Source: Variovorax paradoxus NBRC 15149 | Lineage (GTDB): Bacteria > Pseudomonadota > Gammaproteobacteria > Burkholderiales > Burkholderiaceae_C | Length of the DNA stretch: 64,000 bases | Direction of reading: 5' to 3' | Assembly (NCBI RefSeq): GCF_001591365.1 | Contig: NZ_BCUT01000001.1 | Coordinates: 2,480,001-2,544,000 of the forward strand | Part shown: piece after piece, positions 27,206-35,420 of the stretch | Layout of the letters: each line of letters begins with the position of its first letter | How positions within the stretch are numbered: the stretch's first letter is position 1 | Position numbers and translations under genes: made by a program | The notes under the pieces: model-generated | The model's database searches: none | Seen by the model: only the letters and a program-made list of their open reading frames with translations | What the model was told of the DNA's origin: nothing

Positions 27206-28891
27206 GTGCCCCAAACCGCCGCCCCCACCCCGCTTTCCATCGAACTCACTTCGCCGCAATCGGTCAACGGCCAGCGCGCGGCGTTCCAGTCGCTCTGGCT
27301 GCTCGCACGCATGAAGCACGCGCACGATGCCGAAGGCGGCCTCGTGCGGCTGGCCGACCTGCGCGGCGAAGTCTCCGATGCGAGCACGCTGCGCATGGTC
27401 GTGAGCCGCGCGTTCCGCGACTTCAAGGCCTGGCACATCGAGGTCGGCTGGGGCGAGGACACGCAGCGCGAGCCGCGTTTCCTGAATGCCGAGCGGCGCA
27501 GCCAGGGGCCGTTCTGGCTGCCCCCCGCCGAGGCGAAGCGCGTGCGCATGCTGGTGGGCGGCCGCGCGGCCACGGCCGCCGAAGTGGCTTCCTTCCTGGG
27601 CCTGCGTTCGCGCAAGGCCCGCGCGGGTGCGCCCGGCTCGGCGCCACCCGATGCGGTGCACCTGCAGGACGCAGCGTTCTGGAAGCAGCTGGTGGCCGCG
27701 CAACAGGCGGCGCGGCAAGGCCGGCTGATGGCGCCGGTGGCGGGCGGCGGCGCGGCCGGGTCGCCGGCCAAGTCGCCGCCCAGTGCGCTGGAGTCGATCC
27801 GCCTGGCCGGCACGCTGGCCGCCACGGACTTCCAGCGCGCGCTGGTCACGCTCAACGAGGCCATGCTGTGGCGCCGCCTCGGCGACAACGAGCAGGCGCG
27901 CCGCCGCCTGCAGGCCCTCAAGAAGCAGCGCCTGGCCCACCACGTGGCAGGCAACGACTATTTGGGCGCGATGGAATGCATCGTCTCGGCCTGGTGCGCC
28001 TACACCGCGCGCGACCTGCCGCTCGCGCAGTCGCTGCTGGGCGGCATGGCGAACGATGCGGCGCGCAGCCTGGTGCTGCGGCACCACCCCGACGTGCGCT
28101 TCGAGTGGTGCAACCTGTGGGCGCTGGTGTGCCGCTCGCGCGCGCTGGGGCTCTCCGCCGACGACAAGCCAGCCGCCGCAGCGCTCGCCGAAGAGTCGCT
28201 GCAGCGCTTCGGCGAAGCGCTGGCCGCGGCCTTCGAGTCGCATTCCTTCGACGCCGCGCAGCACGTGGCCGCCAACATGGGCATGGCCGCGTGGCTGTTC
28301 GACCGCGTGGGCCTGTCCGACCTGCCGGCGCTCGCGCACGACGGCCATGCCGACACCACGCGCCGCGCAGTGCAGTGGATCGCCTTCAGCGAATGGCTCT
28401 GCGGCCACACCGACGGCCAGGGCCGCTCGGCCTGGAACGCGATCTACCTGATGCGCATCGCGCGCGGCCACTGCCGGCCCGAGCCGCAGCCCACGCTCGC
28501 GCAGTTCCGCGCGCAGGAGCCGCTGGACCCGGCCGCGATCTCGCAGCTCGCCGGACCGCTCGCGGATGCCTTCGACACCGCGCACTGGCCCGCGCGCTGG
28601 GTCGGGGTGGCACAGGCGCGGCTGGCCGACCACCAGGCCGGCCGGCGCCGCTACCCCGGCCTGCAGCATTGCAGCCTGCTGTTCGAGCACGCCTGGTATG
28701 CGGCGCATGCGGGCGACCTGAAGGCGGCCGAGCAGTCGCTGGGCTCGTTGCGCGAAGCCTTGCCGCAGTTGGTGCCGAGCGACCGCGCCTACTTCACCGA
28801 ATCGTGGAACGACACGCTGCCGGCCGAGCTGGTGCTCGAAGCCAGGCCGCCGCGGCGGCCGGCGGCGCGCAAGAAAACCCTGCCCCGCTGA
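27206..28891 (+). CDS. Uncharacterised 561-aa protein with helical-repeat-like body
   Basis: Starts at GTG 27206, 28 nt after the DUF1127 gene. The N-terminal 90 residues look like a winged-helix-type domain (QSLWLLARMKHAHDAEGGLV, STLRMVVSRAFRDFKAWH). After a Pro/Ala/Gly linker (about 170-195), the rest is mostly alpha-helical with Ala/Leu-rich stretches suggestive of TPR-like repeats (MLWRRLGDNEQARRRLQALK; HAWYAAHAGDLKAAEQSLGS). The C-terminus is basic (RRPAARKKTLPR). No catalytic motif, signal peptide or membrane segment. It could be a DNA-binding regulator with a repeat sensor domain, but I do not recognise it. Confidence 0.6.
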   Translation: MPQTAAPTPLSIELTSPQSVNGQRAAFQSLWLLARMKHAHDAEGGLVRLADLRGEVSDASTLRMVVSRAFRDFKAWHIEVGWGEDTQREPRFLNAERRSQGPFWLPPAEAKRVRMLVGGRAATAAEVASFLGLRSRKARAGAPGSAPPDAVHLQDAAFWKQLVAAQQAARQGRLMAPVAGGGAAGSPAKSPPSALESIRLAGTLAATDFQRALVTLNEAMLWRRLGDNEQARRRLQALKKQRLAHHVAGNDYLGAMECIVSAWCAYTARDLPLAQSLLGGMANDAARSLVLRHHPDVRFEWCNLWALVCRSRALGLSADDKPAAAALAEESLQRFGEALAAAFESHSFDAAQHVAANMGMAAWLFDRVGLSDLPALAHDGHADTTRRAVQWIAFSEWLCGHTDGQGRSAWNAIYLMRIARGHCRPEPQPTLAQFRAQEPLDPAAISQLAGPLADAFDTAHWPARWVGVAQARLADHQAGRRRYPGLQHCSLLFEHAWYAAHAGDLKAAEQSLGSLREALPQLVPSDRAYFTESWNDTLPAELVLEARPPRRPAARKKTLPR

Positions 28892-29923
28892 TCAGCGCAC
28901 GGAAGGCGCGCCGGTCGACTTGCGCACCACGAGCTCGGGCCGCAGCACCACGGTCGATGCCGACATGGCGCGGCCGTCGATCTCCTCGAACAGCATCTCG
29001 GCCGCGCGCCAGCCGAGCTCGCGGTGCGGCAGGCGGATGGTGGTGAGCGGCGGGTCGACCATGTCGACCAGCGGCATGTCGTTGTGGCCGGTGACCGAGA
29101 TGTCCTTCGGCACGCGCAGGCCGGCCTCGCGCAGTGCGTCGTAGGCGCCCAGCGCCACGAGGTCGTTGCAGCACACCACGGCCTGCGGAGCCGGGCCGGC
29201 CTCGAGCATCTGCCGCATGGCGGCCGCGCCGGCCTCGCGGCTGTAGCTTTCGCACTCGACCACGCGCAGCGGCTTCATTCGGTGGTCGCGCAGCGCCTGC
29301 TCCAGGCCCAGGCGCCGGCCCACGCCGGTGGGAATGTTCTGCGGCCCGGCCAGGTGCGCGATGCGCTTGTGGCCCAGGCCCACGAGGTGGTCGACCGCGA
29401 GCTTCATCGCGAGCCGGTCGTCGCTCACCACGGCCGGCAGGCGGCCGGTCTCGTCGGCGCGGTTGACCAGCACCGCCGTCATGCCGGCCTTGGCGACGAA
29501 GTCGACCAGCGGATCGTCGCGCGTAGCGGTGGCCAGGATCACGCCGTCGACGCGCTGCGCCAGCATGCGCTCGAGCACCGGCCGCGCGAGCGCGGGGTCG
29601 ACCACGTTGGTCACGAACACGAAGTAGCCGCGCGCCGCCGCGCTGGCCTCGATGCCCTGCAGGATCGGCGGGAACACCGCGTTGGTGATGTCGGGCACCA
29701 GCACGCCGATGGTGTGGGTGCGGCCCGTGCGCAGCGCCGAGGCCGCGCGGTTGGGCCGGTAGCCCAGGCGCTGCGCGGCCTCCTCCACCACGCGCAGCAC
29801 CTCGTCGCTGATCAGCGAGCGCTTCTCGGGGCTGAGCGCGCGCGACACCGTCGACACATGCACGCCGGCCGCGCGGGCAACGTCGCGGATGGTCACGGGG
29901 GAAGAAGGCGGGGTGGTGCTCAT
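28892..29923 (-). CDS. LacI-family transcriptional regulator
   Basis: A 343-residue regulator with N-terminal helix-turn-helix VTIRDVARAAGVHVSTVSRA and hinge NRAASALRTGRTHTIGVLVPD, then a sugar-binding-like effector domain. It is divergent from the dioxygenase-led operon. Two operators with the core GCAAACGATTG lie in the 147-nt gap, one (29935) near its own start and one (30036) over the dioxygenase promoter, spaced about 101 bp. That spacing allows DNA looping and repression of both directions. The ligand is presumably a pathway intermediate. Confidence 0.92.
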   Translation of the reverse strand: MSTTPPSSPVTIRDVARAAGVHVSTVSRALSPEKRSLISDEVLRVVEEAAQRLGYRPNRAASALRTGRTHTIGVLVPDITNAVFPPILQGIEASAAARGYFVFVTNVVDPALARPVLERMLAQRVDGVILATATRDDPLVDFVAKAGMTAVLVNRADETGRLPAVVSDDRLAMKLAVDHLVGLGHKRIAHLAGPQNIPTGVGRRLGLEQALRDHRMKPLRVVECESYSREAGAAAMRQMLEAGPAPQAVVCCNDLVALGAYDALREAGLRVPKDISVTGHNDMPLVDMVDPPLTTIRLPHRELGWRAAEMLFEEIDGRAMSASTVVLRPELVVRKSTGAPSVR

Positions 29924-29934
29924 GACTGATTAGT

Positions 29935-29946
29935 GCAAACGATTGT
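29935..29946. promoter_or_regulatory. LacI operator 1
   Basis: GCAAACGATTGT lies 11 nt upstream of the LacI gene start. It differs from operator 2 in only the last base of the core, and the spacing between them is about 101 bp. Confidence 0.65.
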
Positions 29947-30005
29947 CGCTTGTGCGGAGCGCTGGAACGGCTTTCCGGCATTCCCAGGTTCGCCAACAGG
30001 GTCAT

Positions 30006-30033
30006 TTTACTTTCTGCCGGTTTGGACTAAGAT
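30006..30033 (+). promoter_or_regulatory. Candidate promoter of the dioxygenase operon
   Basis: TTTACT (30006-30011), a 16-nt spacer and TAAGAT (30028-30033) look like sigma70 -35/-10 boxes. The LacI operator begins 3 nt after the -10 box, where it would block initiation. Confidence 0.5.
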
Positions 30034-30035
30034 CA

Positions 30036-30049
30036 TGCAAACGATTGCA
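30036..30049. promoter_or_regulatory. LacI operator 2
   Basis: TGCAAACGATTGCA has 5-bp arms TGCAA/TTGCA around the central ACGA, a classic LacI-family operator. It sits on the start point of the candidate promoter. This argues that the dioxygenase starts at 30071 rather than at an upstream ATG inside the operator. Confidence 0.7.
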
Positions 30050-30070
30050 CAAACATCCGACGAGACTCCC

Positions 30071-30937
30071 ATGAACATCGCCACCTCCCCCGACTCGGTG
30101 CTGGGCTTCGCGCTCCAAGCCATGGAGCGCACACCCGATGCGCGCCTTCGCACCGTGATGAACGCACTCACGCGCCACCTGCATGCCTTCGTCCGGGAGG
30201 TGAAGCTGAGCGAGGAGGAGTTCGAGCAGGCGCTCGAATTCATCGTCGCCATCGGCCAGGCCACGGGCGAGAAGAAGAACGAGGTGGTGCTGGCGGCCGA
30301 CATCCTCGGCATCTCCACCGTGGTGGCGCTGCAGAACAACCAGGACCCGCACGGCGAATCGCCGGCCGCGCTGCTCGGCCCGTTCTGGCGCGCGAATTCG
30401 CCGGCCTGCGCGCTGGGCGACAGCATCGCGCGCTCGGGCACGCCGGGCCTGCCGCTCGCGGTGGCGGGCACGGTGCGCAATGCGCGGGGCGAGCCGATCG
30501 CCGGCGCCACGGTCGACGTGTGGCAGGCCTCGCCGATCGGCCTCTACGAAAACCAGGACCCGGCGCAGGAAGACATGAACCTGCGCGGCCGCTTCACGAC
30601 CGATGCGCAAGGGCGCTTCCACTTCCGCAGCGTGCGGCCGGCCGGCTATCCGGTGCCGACCGACGGGCCCTGCGGCGTGCTGCTGCGCGCGCAGCAGCGC
30701 CACCCCAACCGGCCCGCGCACCTGCACTTCATGGTGAGCAAGCCGGGCCACAAGGTGCTGGTCACGCAGGTGTTCGCCGATGACGACCAGAACCTCGAGA
30801 GCGACCCGACCTTCGGCGTGACGCAGCGGCTGATCGGCTGCTTCGCGCTGGCGCCCGACGGCCAGAGCGCCACGCTGCAGTATGACTTCCAGCTCGAACC
30901 GGGCGAGATGAAGTTTCCGCGTCCACCCATCCCCTGA
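30071..30937 (+). CDS. Intradiol ring-cleavage dioxygenase (hydroxyquinol/catechol 1,2-dioxygenase type)
   Basis: A 288-residue non-haem Fe(III) enzyme. The N-terminal helical dimerisation domain (to about residue 95) is typical of hydroxyquinol and catechol 1,2-dioxygenases. Iron ligands are Tyr159 (GLYENQ), Tyr193 (GYPVPTDGP), His217 and His219 (RPAHLHF). The substrate is probably a 1,2-diol aromatic such as hydroxyquinol, giving maleylacetate, or catechol, giving muconate. GYPVPTDGPCG is nearer to the hydroxyquinol type. It is the first gene of the LacI-controlled operon. No ring hydroxylase or maleylacetate reductase of the usual iron-ADH type is in the window. Confidence 0.87.
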   Translation: MNIATSPDSVLGFALQAMERTPDARLRTVMNALTRHLHAFVREVKLSEEEFEQALEFIVAIGQATGEKKNEVVLAADILGISTVVALQNNQDPHGESPAALLGPFWRANSPACALGDSIARSGTPGLPLAVAGTVRNARGEPIAGATVDVWQASPIGLYENQDPAQEDMNLRGRFTTDAQGRFHFRSVRPAGYPVPTDGPCGVLLRAQQRHPNRPAHLHFMVSKPGHKVLVTQVFADDDQNLESDPTFGVTQRLIGCFALAPDGQSATLQYDFQLEPGEMKFPRPPIP

Positions 30938-30957
30938 ACCCACCACGCTTGCATCCC

Positions 30958-31722
30958 ATGAGCTTCGATCCTGTTTCCCGACTCGACGGCAAGGTCGCCG
31001 TCATCACCGGCGGCCTTGGCGCCATCGGCTATGCGACGGCGGTGCGCCTTGCAACGCTCGGCGCCACCTGCGTGCTGCTGCACCGCAAGGGCGACGATGC
31101 GGCGGCCCGCGCGGCCGCCCTGCCCTCCGCCAGCGGACAGCGCCACGCGGCGATCCGTGCCGACATCGTCGACACGCCGAGCCTGGAGGCCGCGGCCGCC
31201 GAGGTGAAGGCCGCGCATGGGCGCTGCGACATCCTCGTCAACAGCGCCGGGCACACGCAGCCCGTTCCCGCGGGCGACCTCGATGCGCTGACCGACGAAC
31301 TCATCGACGACATCGTGCGCGCCAACTTCCGCGGCGTGTTCGCAACCATCCGCGCCTTCGCGCCGATGCTGAAGGACAGCGGCGACGGGCTCGTCGCCAA
31401 CATCTCGTCGATCGCCGGCTTCACGGGCGTGGGCAGCAATCTCGCGTATGTCGCGGCCAAGGCCGGGCTCGACGTGGTGGGCGATGCACTGGCCAAGGCG
31501 CTGGCGCCGGCGGTGCGCGTGGTGTCCGTCTCGCCGGGCGCGGTCGAATCGGGCTTCGTGCCAGGCCGCGGCGCCGAGTTCGCGAGCAAGATGGCGAGCA
31601 CCACGCCGCTCGGGCGCATCGGCAAGCCCGACGACGTGGCCGCCGCGGTGGAGGCGCTCGCAACGACGATGCGCTTCGTCACCGGCACGCGCATCGTGGT
31701 CGACGGAGGGCGCCACCTGTGA
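30958..31722 (+). CDS. Short-chain dehydrogenase/reductase
   Basis: A 254-residue SDR. The NAD(P)-binding motif is TGGLGAIG, NSAG marks the coenzyme-binding Asn, and the catalytic residues are Ser151 (ISSIAG) and Tyr164-x-x-x-Lys168 (YVAAK). PGAVESGFV and TGTRIVVDGG are further family motifs. It starts 20 nt after the dioxygenase gene, and its stop overlaps the next start (GTGA). In this cluster it may reduce a keto or enol intermediate, but the substrate is unproven. Confidence 0.9.
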   Translation: MSFDPVSRLDGKVAVITGGLGAIGYATAVRLATLGATCVLLHRKGDDAAARAAALPSASGQRHAAIRADIVDTPSLEAAAAEVKAAHGRCDILVNSAGHTQPVPAGDLDALTDELIDDIVRANFRGVFATIRAFAPMLKDSGDGLVANISSIAGFTGVGSNLAYVAAKAGLDVVGDALAKALAPAVRVVSVSPGAVESGFVPGRGAEFASKMASTTPLGRIGKPDDVAAAVEALATTMRFVTGTRIVVDGGRHL

Positions 31723-32609
31723 GCACCGCCAAGACGCTCATCACCTGCGCCGTCACGGGCAACCTCGTGAAGCCCGAACAGACGCCGCACCTGCCGATCA
31801 CGCCGGTGCAGATCGCCGACGAATGCCTGGCCGCGGCCGAGGCCGGCGCGGCGCAGGTGCACATCCATGTGCGCCATCCCGAGACCGGCAAGCCGTCGAT
31901 GGAGGTGGAGCTGTACCGCGAGGTGGTCGACCGCATCCGGCGCGGCAATCGCGAACTGGTCATCAACCTCACGACCGGCCCCGGCGGGCGCTTCATTCCG
32001 AGCGAGGACGATCCGAAGATCGCCGCGCCCGGCACCACGCTGCTGCCGCCCGAGAAGCGCGTGGAGCACATCGCGCTGATCAGGCCCGACGTGTGCTCGC
32101 TCGATCTCAACACCATGAACTCGGGCCCCGACGTGGTGATGAACACGCCGAAGAATGTGCGCCGCATGGCCAGGGTGATCCGCGAGGCGGGCGTGAAGCC
32201 CGAGCTGGAGATCTTCGATTCGGGCGACATCAACCTTGCGCTCGACCTCATCGCCGACGGCACGCTCGACGGCCCCGCGATGTGGACCTTCGTCCTCGGC
32301 GTGAAGTACGGCTTCGCGCCCACGCCCGAGACGCTGCTCTACGCCCGCAACATGCTGCCGCGCGGCGCGTTCTGGAGCGCCTTCGGCATCGGCCGCATGG
32401 AGTTCCCGATCGTTGCGCAGGCATGGCTGCTCGGCGGCCATGTGCGCGTCGGCATGGAGGACAACATCTACCTGGAGAAAGGCGTGCTGGCCGAAAGCAA
32501 TGCGCAGCTGGTGGCGAAGGCGCGCGACATCCTGCTGAGCCTTGGGGGCGAGATTGCGAATCCGCGGGAGGCGCGCGCGATGCTGGGTTTGCCTGGTGGG
32601 GGGAGCTGA
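31719..32609 (+). CDS. Beta-keto acid cleavage enzyme (BKACE/Kce family)
   Basis: A 296-residue Zn-dependent TIM-barrel enzyme. The family condenses a beta-keto acid with acetyl-CoA and cleaves it to acetoacetate and a new acyl-CoA. CAVTGNLV begins the barrel; the zinc-ligand histidines appear as HIHVR (residues about 48-52), and SLDLNTMNSG, LEIFDSG and VRVGMEDNIYL are characteristic. In this operon the substrate could be a 3-oxo acid formed from the ring-cleavage product. GTG start overlaps the SDR stop. Confidence 0.9.
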   Translation: MSTAKTLITCAVTGNLVKPEQTPHLPITPVQIADECLAAAEAGAAQVHIHVRHPETGKPSMEVELYREVVDRIRRGNRELVINLTTGPGGRFIPSEDDPKIAAPGTTLLPPEKRVEHIALIRPDVCSLDLNTMNSGPDVVMNTPKNVRRMARVIREAGVKPELEIFDSGDINLALDLIADGTLDGPAMWTFVLGVKYGFAPTPETLLYARNMLPRGAFWSAFGIGRMEFPIVAQAWLLGGHVRVGMEDNIYLEKGVLAESNAQLVAKARDILLSLGGEIANPREARAMLGLPGGGS

Positions 32610-32659
32610 CTTGCGAACTCTTTCTATTCGGTGCGCGGTGCGTTTGGTGCCAGCTGATT

Positions 32660-32913
32660 CAGGGCGCGCTCCCGCCGACGGGGTACCTTGCTCCGCGAAT
32701 GTCCCCCGGGCTTCGCCCTCCTCCTTTATTTCGCTGCGCAAGGCACCCCATCGACGGGAGCGTTATGCGGAGCAGTCGTTGATCAGCGATGCACAACGAG
32801 CGTGCCCTCGTGCACAGAGCATCGGGTGCTCCCCGCAGCGAAATCAAGGAGGAGGCCGCAGGCCGGGCGACATTCGCGGAGGGGAGTACCCGGTGATCTG
32901 TGCACACGCCCTG
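32660..32913. repeat. 254-bp imperfect inverted-repeat element within the catabolic operon
   Basis: The arms at about 32660-32752 and 32822-32913 are mutually reverse-complementary: CAGGGCG ... CGCCCTG at the ends, with TCCGCGAATGTC/GACATTCGCGGA and CTCCTCCTT/AAGGAGGAG inside. The spacer carries its own small hairpin (CGAG-CGTGCC-CTCG). It lies in the 372-nt gap between the beta-keto acid cleavage gene and the MDR oxidoreductase gene. The remainder of that gap (32610-32659 and 32914-32981) shows no gene. No transposase, and target duplications could not be identified by eye. It looks like a MITE- or REP-type repeat and could fold as RNA in the operon transcript. Confidence 0.75.
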
Positions 32914-32981
32914 AACAACAGCGCCCCGAATAACAGCGCCAAGAACAAAAGAACGCCCGAACAACACAAGCACTCCGCAAC

Positions 32982-33980
32982 ATGAGCACCGACACGCCCC
33001 CCACCTCCCGCGCACTGCGCGTGAACGAAAAGGCCGCCAATCTCGAAGCGCTGCAGCTCCAAGCCGCGCCGCAGCCCGAACCCACCGCGCCCCCCGGCTA
33101 CGCCGTGGTGCAAGTCGCCGCCGCCGCGGTCAACCCGAGCGACGTCAAGGCTGCGCTGGGCCTCATGCCGCAAGCCGTGTGGCCGCGCACGCCGGGCCGC
33201 GACTTCGCAGGCACCGTGGTGAGTGGTCCCAGCGAATGGATCGGCCGCGAAGTCTATGGCTCGGGCGGCGACATCGGCATCACGCGCGACGGCTCGCATG
33301 CGCGCTATCTCGTGCTGCCCGAGGCCGCGCTGCGCGCCAAGCCCCAAGGCATCTCGATGGACGAAGCCGGTGCCGTGGGCGTGCCCTTCGTCACCGCCTA
33401 CGAAGGCTTCAGACGCTGCGGCATGCCGCAGGCCGGGCAGACCGTGCTGGTGCTCGGCGCCAACGGCAAGGTCGGCCAGGCGGCGGTGCAGCTGGCCTCG
33501 CAGGCTGGTGCGCGCGTGATCGCGGTGCAACGCCGCGCCGGTCCGTTCGAGGGCTTCGCGTGCGGGCCGGTCGACGTGATCGATGCGCGCCACCATGCCG
33601 ACGTGGGCGCGCAGGTGCGCGAGCTCACCGGCGGGCGCGGCGCGAACATCGTCTACAACACCGTCGGCAGCGCCTACTTCGAGGCCGCCAACAAGGCCAT
33701 GGCCAAGGGCGCGACGCAGATCTTCATCGCCACGCACGAACGCGCCGTGCCCTTCGACATCTTCGCGTTCTACCGCGGCATGCACACCTTCGTGGGCATC
33801 GACTCGCTCGCGATGGACTGCGTGGCCTCCACCGCCCAGCTCGACGCGATGCGGGAAGGCTTCGAACGCGGCACGCTCAAGCCCTTTCCGGTGGCGCGGC
33901 ACTTCGCGCTCGACGAAGCGATGGACGCCTACCGCCTCGTGCTCTCGGGCAGCACCGACCGCGTCGTGCTGCGCCCCTGA
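32982..33980 (+). CDS. Zinc-independent MDR alcohol dehydrogenase/quinone oxidoreductase
   Basis: A 332-residue medium-chain dehydrogenase/reductase. The GroES-like N-domain has VNPSDVKAALG and PGRDFAGTVV; the Rossmann fold starts VLVLGANGKVGQAAVQLA. The catalytic zinc cysteine is missing, which fits the quinone oxidoreductase (NADPH:quinone/enone reductase) branch. It may reduce a quinone or an enone intermediate of the cluster. It lies 372 nt after the preceding operon gene, with the inverted-repeat element in between, so it may have its own promoter. Confidence 0.87.
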   Translation: MSTDTPPTSRALRVNEKAANLEALQLQAAPQPEPTAPPGYAVVQVAAAAVNPSDVKAALGLMPQAVWPRTPGRDFAGTVVSGPSEWIGREVYGSGGDIGITRDGSHARYLVLPEAALRAKPQGISMDEAGAVGVPFVTAYEGFRRCGMPQAGQTVLVLGANGKVGQAAVQLASQAGARVIAVQRRAGPFEGFACGPVDVIDARHHADVGAQVRELTGGRGANIVYNTVGSAYFEAANKAMAKGATQIFIATHERAVPFDIFAFYRGMHTFVGIDSLAMDCVASTAQLDAMREGFERGTLKPFPVARHFALDEAMDAYRLVLSGSTDRVVLRP

Positions 33981-34005
33981 ATCGAACAACCCAAGGAACA
34001 CCGCC

Positions 34006-34368
34006 ATGCACGTGACCCGTTTCAGCGAGGCGCCGCACTACGAGGCGCCCAACCATTTCGACATGCGCTGCCTCCGCCTGCAAGGCAAGGAGGCCGGGCC
34101 TTCGACGCAGATGTGGATGGGCATGAGCCAGATCCTGCCCGGCGGCCGCACCGGGCTCGACGGCTCGCCGATGGAGAAGCTCTACCTCGTGCTCGAAGGC
34201 CAGCTCCATGTGGTCGGCGAGCTCGACGGCGCGCACCAGGAAGAAGTGCTCGGCCCCTACGACAGCTGCCGCTTCGCACCCGGCGAAAAGCGCCAGCTCG
34301 AGAACCGCAGCAACCGGCCGGTGCTGGTGGCGCTGGTGATGCCGAACAGCGTGCCGCCAGCCGCATAG
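34006..34368 (+). CDS. Cupin-domain protein
   Basis: A 120-residue single-domain cupin. The central motif GGRTGLDGSPMEKLYLVLEG matches the cupin pattern but with only Glu-type ligands and few histidines, so metal binding is uncertain. VLGPYDSCRFAPGEKRQLEN is the second conserved segment. It lies in the same direction between the MDR oxidoreductase and the Bug-type protein genes. Possible roles are an isomerase or sensor for a ring-cleavage product. Confidence 0.8.
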   Translation: MHVTRFSEAPHYEAPNHFDMRCLRLQGKEAGPSTQMWMGMSQILPGGRTGLDGSPMEKLYLVLEGQLHVVGELDGAHQEEVLGPYDSCRFAPGEKRQLENRSNRPVLVALVMPNSVPPAA

Positions 34369-34422
34369 GCCGGCTCCAGTCTTTCATCGCTCACCCAAAT
34401 TAAATCAACGGAGACAAGACGC

Positions 34423-35418
34423 ATGAAGAAGACATTCGACACCTGGAGCCGCCGGCAGGCGCTCACGCTGGCCGCGGCGCTCGCGGCCATCGGCACGCTC
34501 GGCGCCGCACACGCGCAGAACCCATGGCCCGGCACGCAGCCGATCAAGCTCGTGGTGCCCTTCACGGCGGGCAGCGGCACCGACATCGTCGCGCGGCTCG
34601 TGGCCGAGAAGCTCGGGCCCGCGCTGGGCACCAGCGTGGTGGTGGACAACAAGCCCGGCGCCGGCGGCACGCTGGGTGCGGCCATCACGGCCAAGGCGCC
34701 AGCCGACGGCTACACGCTGCTGGTGCATTCGGCCGGGCACCTGGTGAATCCATGGATCTACAAGGGCCTGTCGTACGACACGATCAAGGACTTCACCGGC
34801 ATCACGCCCATGGCGAGCCTGCCCAACGTGCTGGTGACCGGGCCTTCGCACTTCGCGAACGTGCGGGACCTGGTCGCAAAGGCCAAGGCCAATCCGGGCG
34901 GACTCAACTACGGCTCCGCGGGCAATGGCTCGGCCACGCACATGAATGCCGAGGTGTTCCGCCTCGCGGCCGGGCTCGATGCGCAGCACGTGCCCTTCCG
35001 CGGCACGCCCGAGGCCATGACCGAGGTGATGGCCGGACGTGTCGACTGGTTCTTCGCGCCGATGGTGTCGGCCCTGCCGCTCATCAAGAGCGGCAAGCTG
35101 CAGGCGCTGGCCGTGGGCACCGCGAAGCGCTCGCCCGCGCTGCCCGAGGCGCCCACCACGGTGGAGGCCGGCGTGCCGGGTTCCGAGTACCTGTTCTGGG
35201 TCGGGCTCTTTGCACCCGCGAAGACGCCGCAGCCGGTGGTGGACCGGCTGCAGGCCGAGGTCGCGAAGATCATGGCCTCGCCCGAACTCAAGGAACGGCT
35301 CGACAAGCTCGGCGCCGAGCCCTTCACGATGCCGTCGGCGCAGTTCAACAAGTTCATTGCCGATGAAACCACCAAGGCGCAGCAGGTGGTCAAGGCCGCG
35401 AGCATCAAGGTGGATTGA
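34423..35418 (+). CDS. Bug-family (tripartite tricarboxylate) periplasmic binding protein
   Basis: A 331-residue exported protein: signal peptide to GAAHAQ, then WPGTQPIKLVVPFTAGSGTD, the Bug/TctC signature, with NKPGAGGTLGA and FRGTPEAM. The Bug fold binds carboxylates, amides or vitamins. No TctA or TctB membrane genes are nearby, so it is an orphan receptor, common in this bacterial group. Its position suggests ligands related to the catabolic cluster. Confidence 0.93.
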   Translation: MKKTFDTWSRRQALTLAAALAAIGTLGAAHAQNPWPGTQPIKLVVPFTAGSGTDIVARLVAEKLGPALGTSVVVDNKPGAGGTLGAAITAKAPADGYTLLVHSAGHLVNPWIYKGLSYDTIKDFTGITPMASLPNVLVTGPSHFANVRDLVAKAKANPGGLNYGSAGNGSATHMNAEVFRLAAGLDAQHVPFRGTPEAMTEVMAGRVDWFFAPMVSALPLIKSGKLQALAVGTAKRSPALPEAPTTVEAGVPGSEYLFWVGLFAPAKTPQPVVDRLQAEVAKIMASPELKERLDKLGAEPFTMPSAQFNKFIADETTKAQQVVKAASIKVD

Positions 35419-35420
35419 AC

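Noticed and set aside
32542..33015. Short open frames on both strands in the gap with the inverted repeat
   Set aside because: They simply translate the repeat arms, lack ribosome-binding sites and have no protein-like composition.
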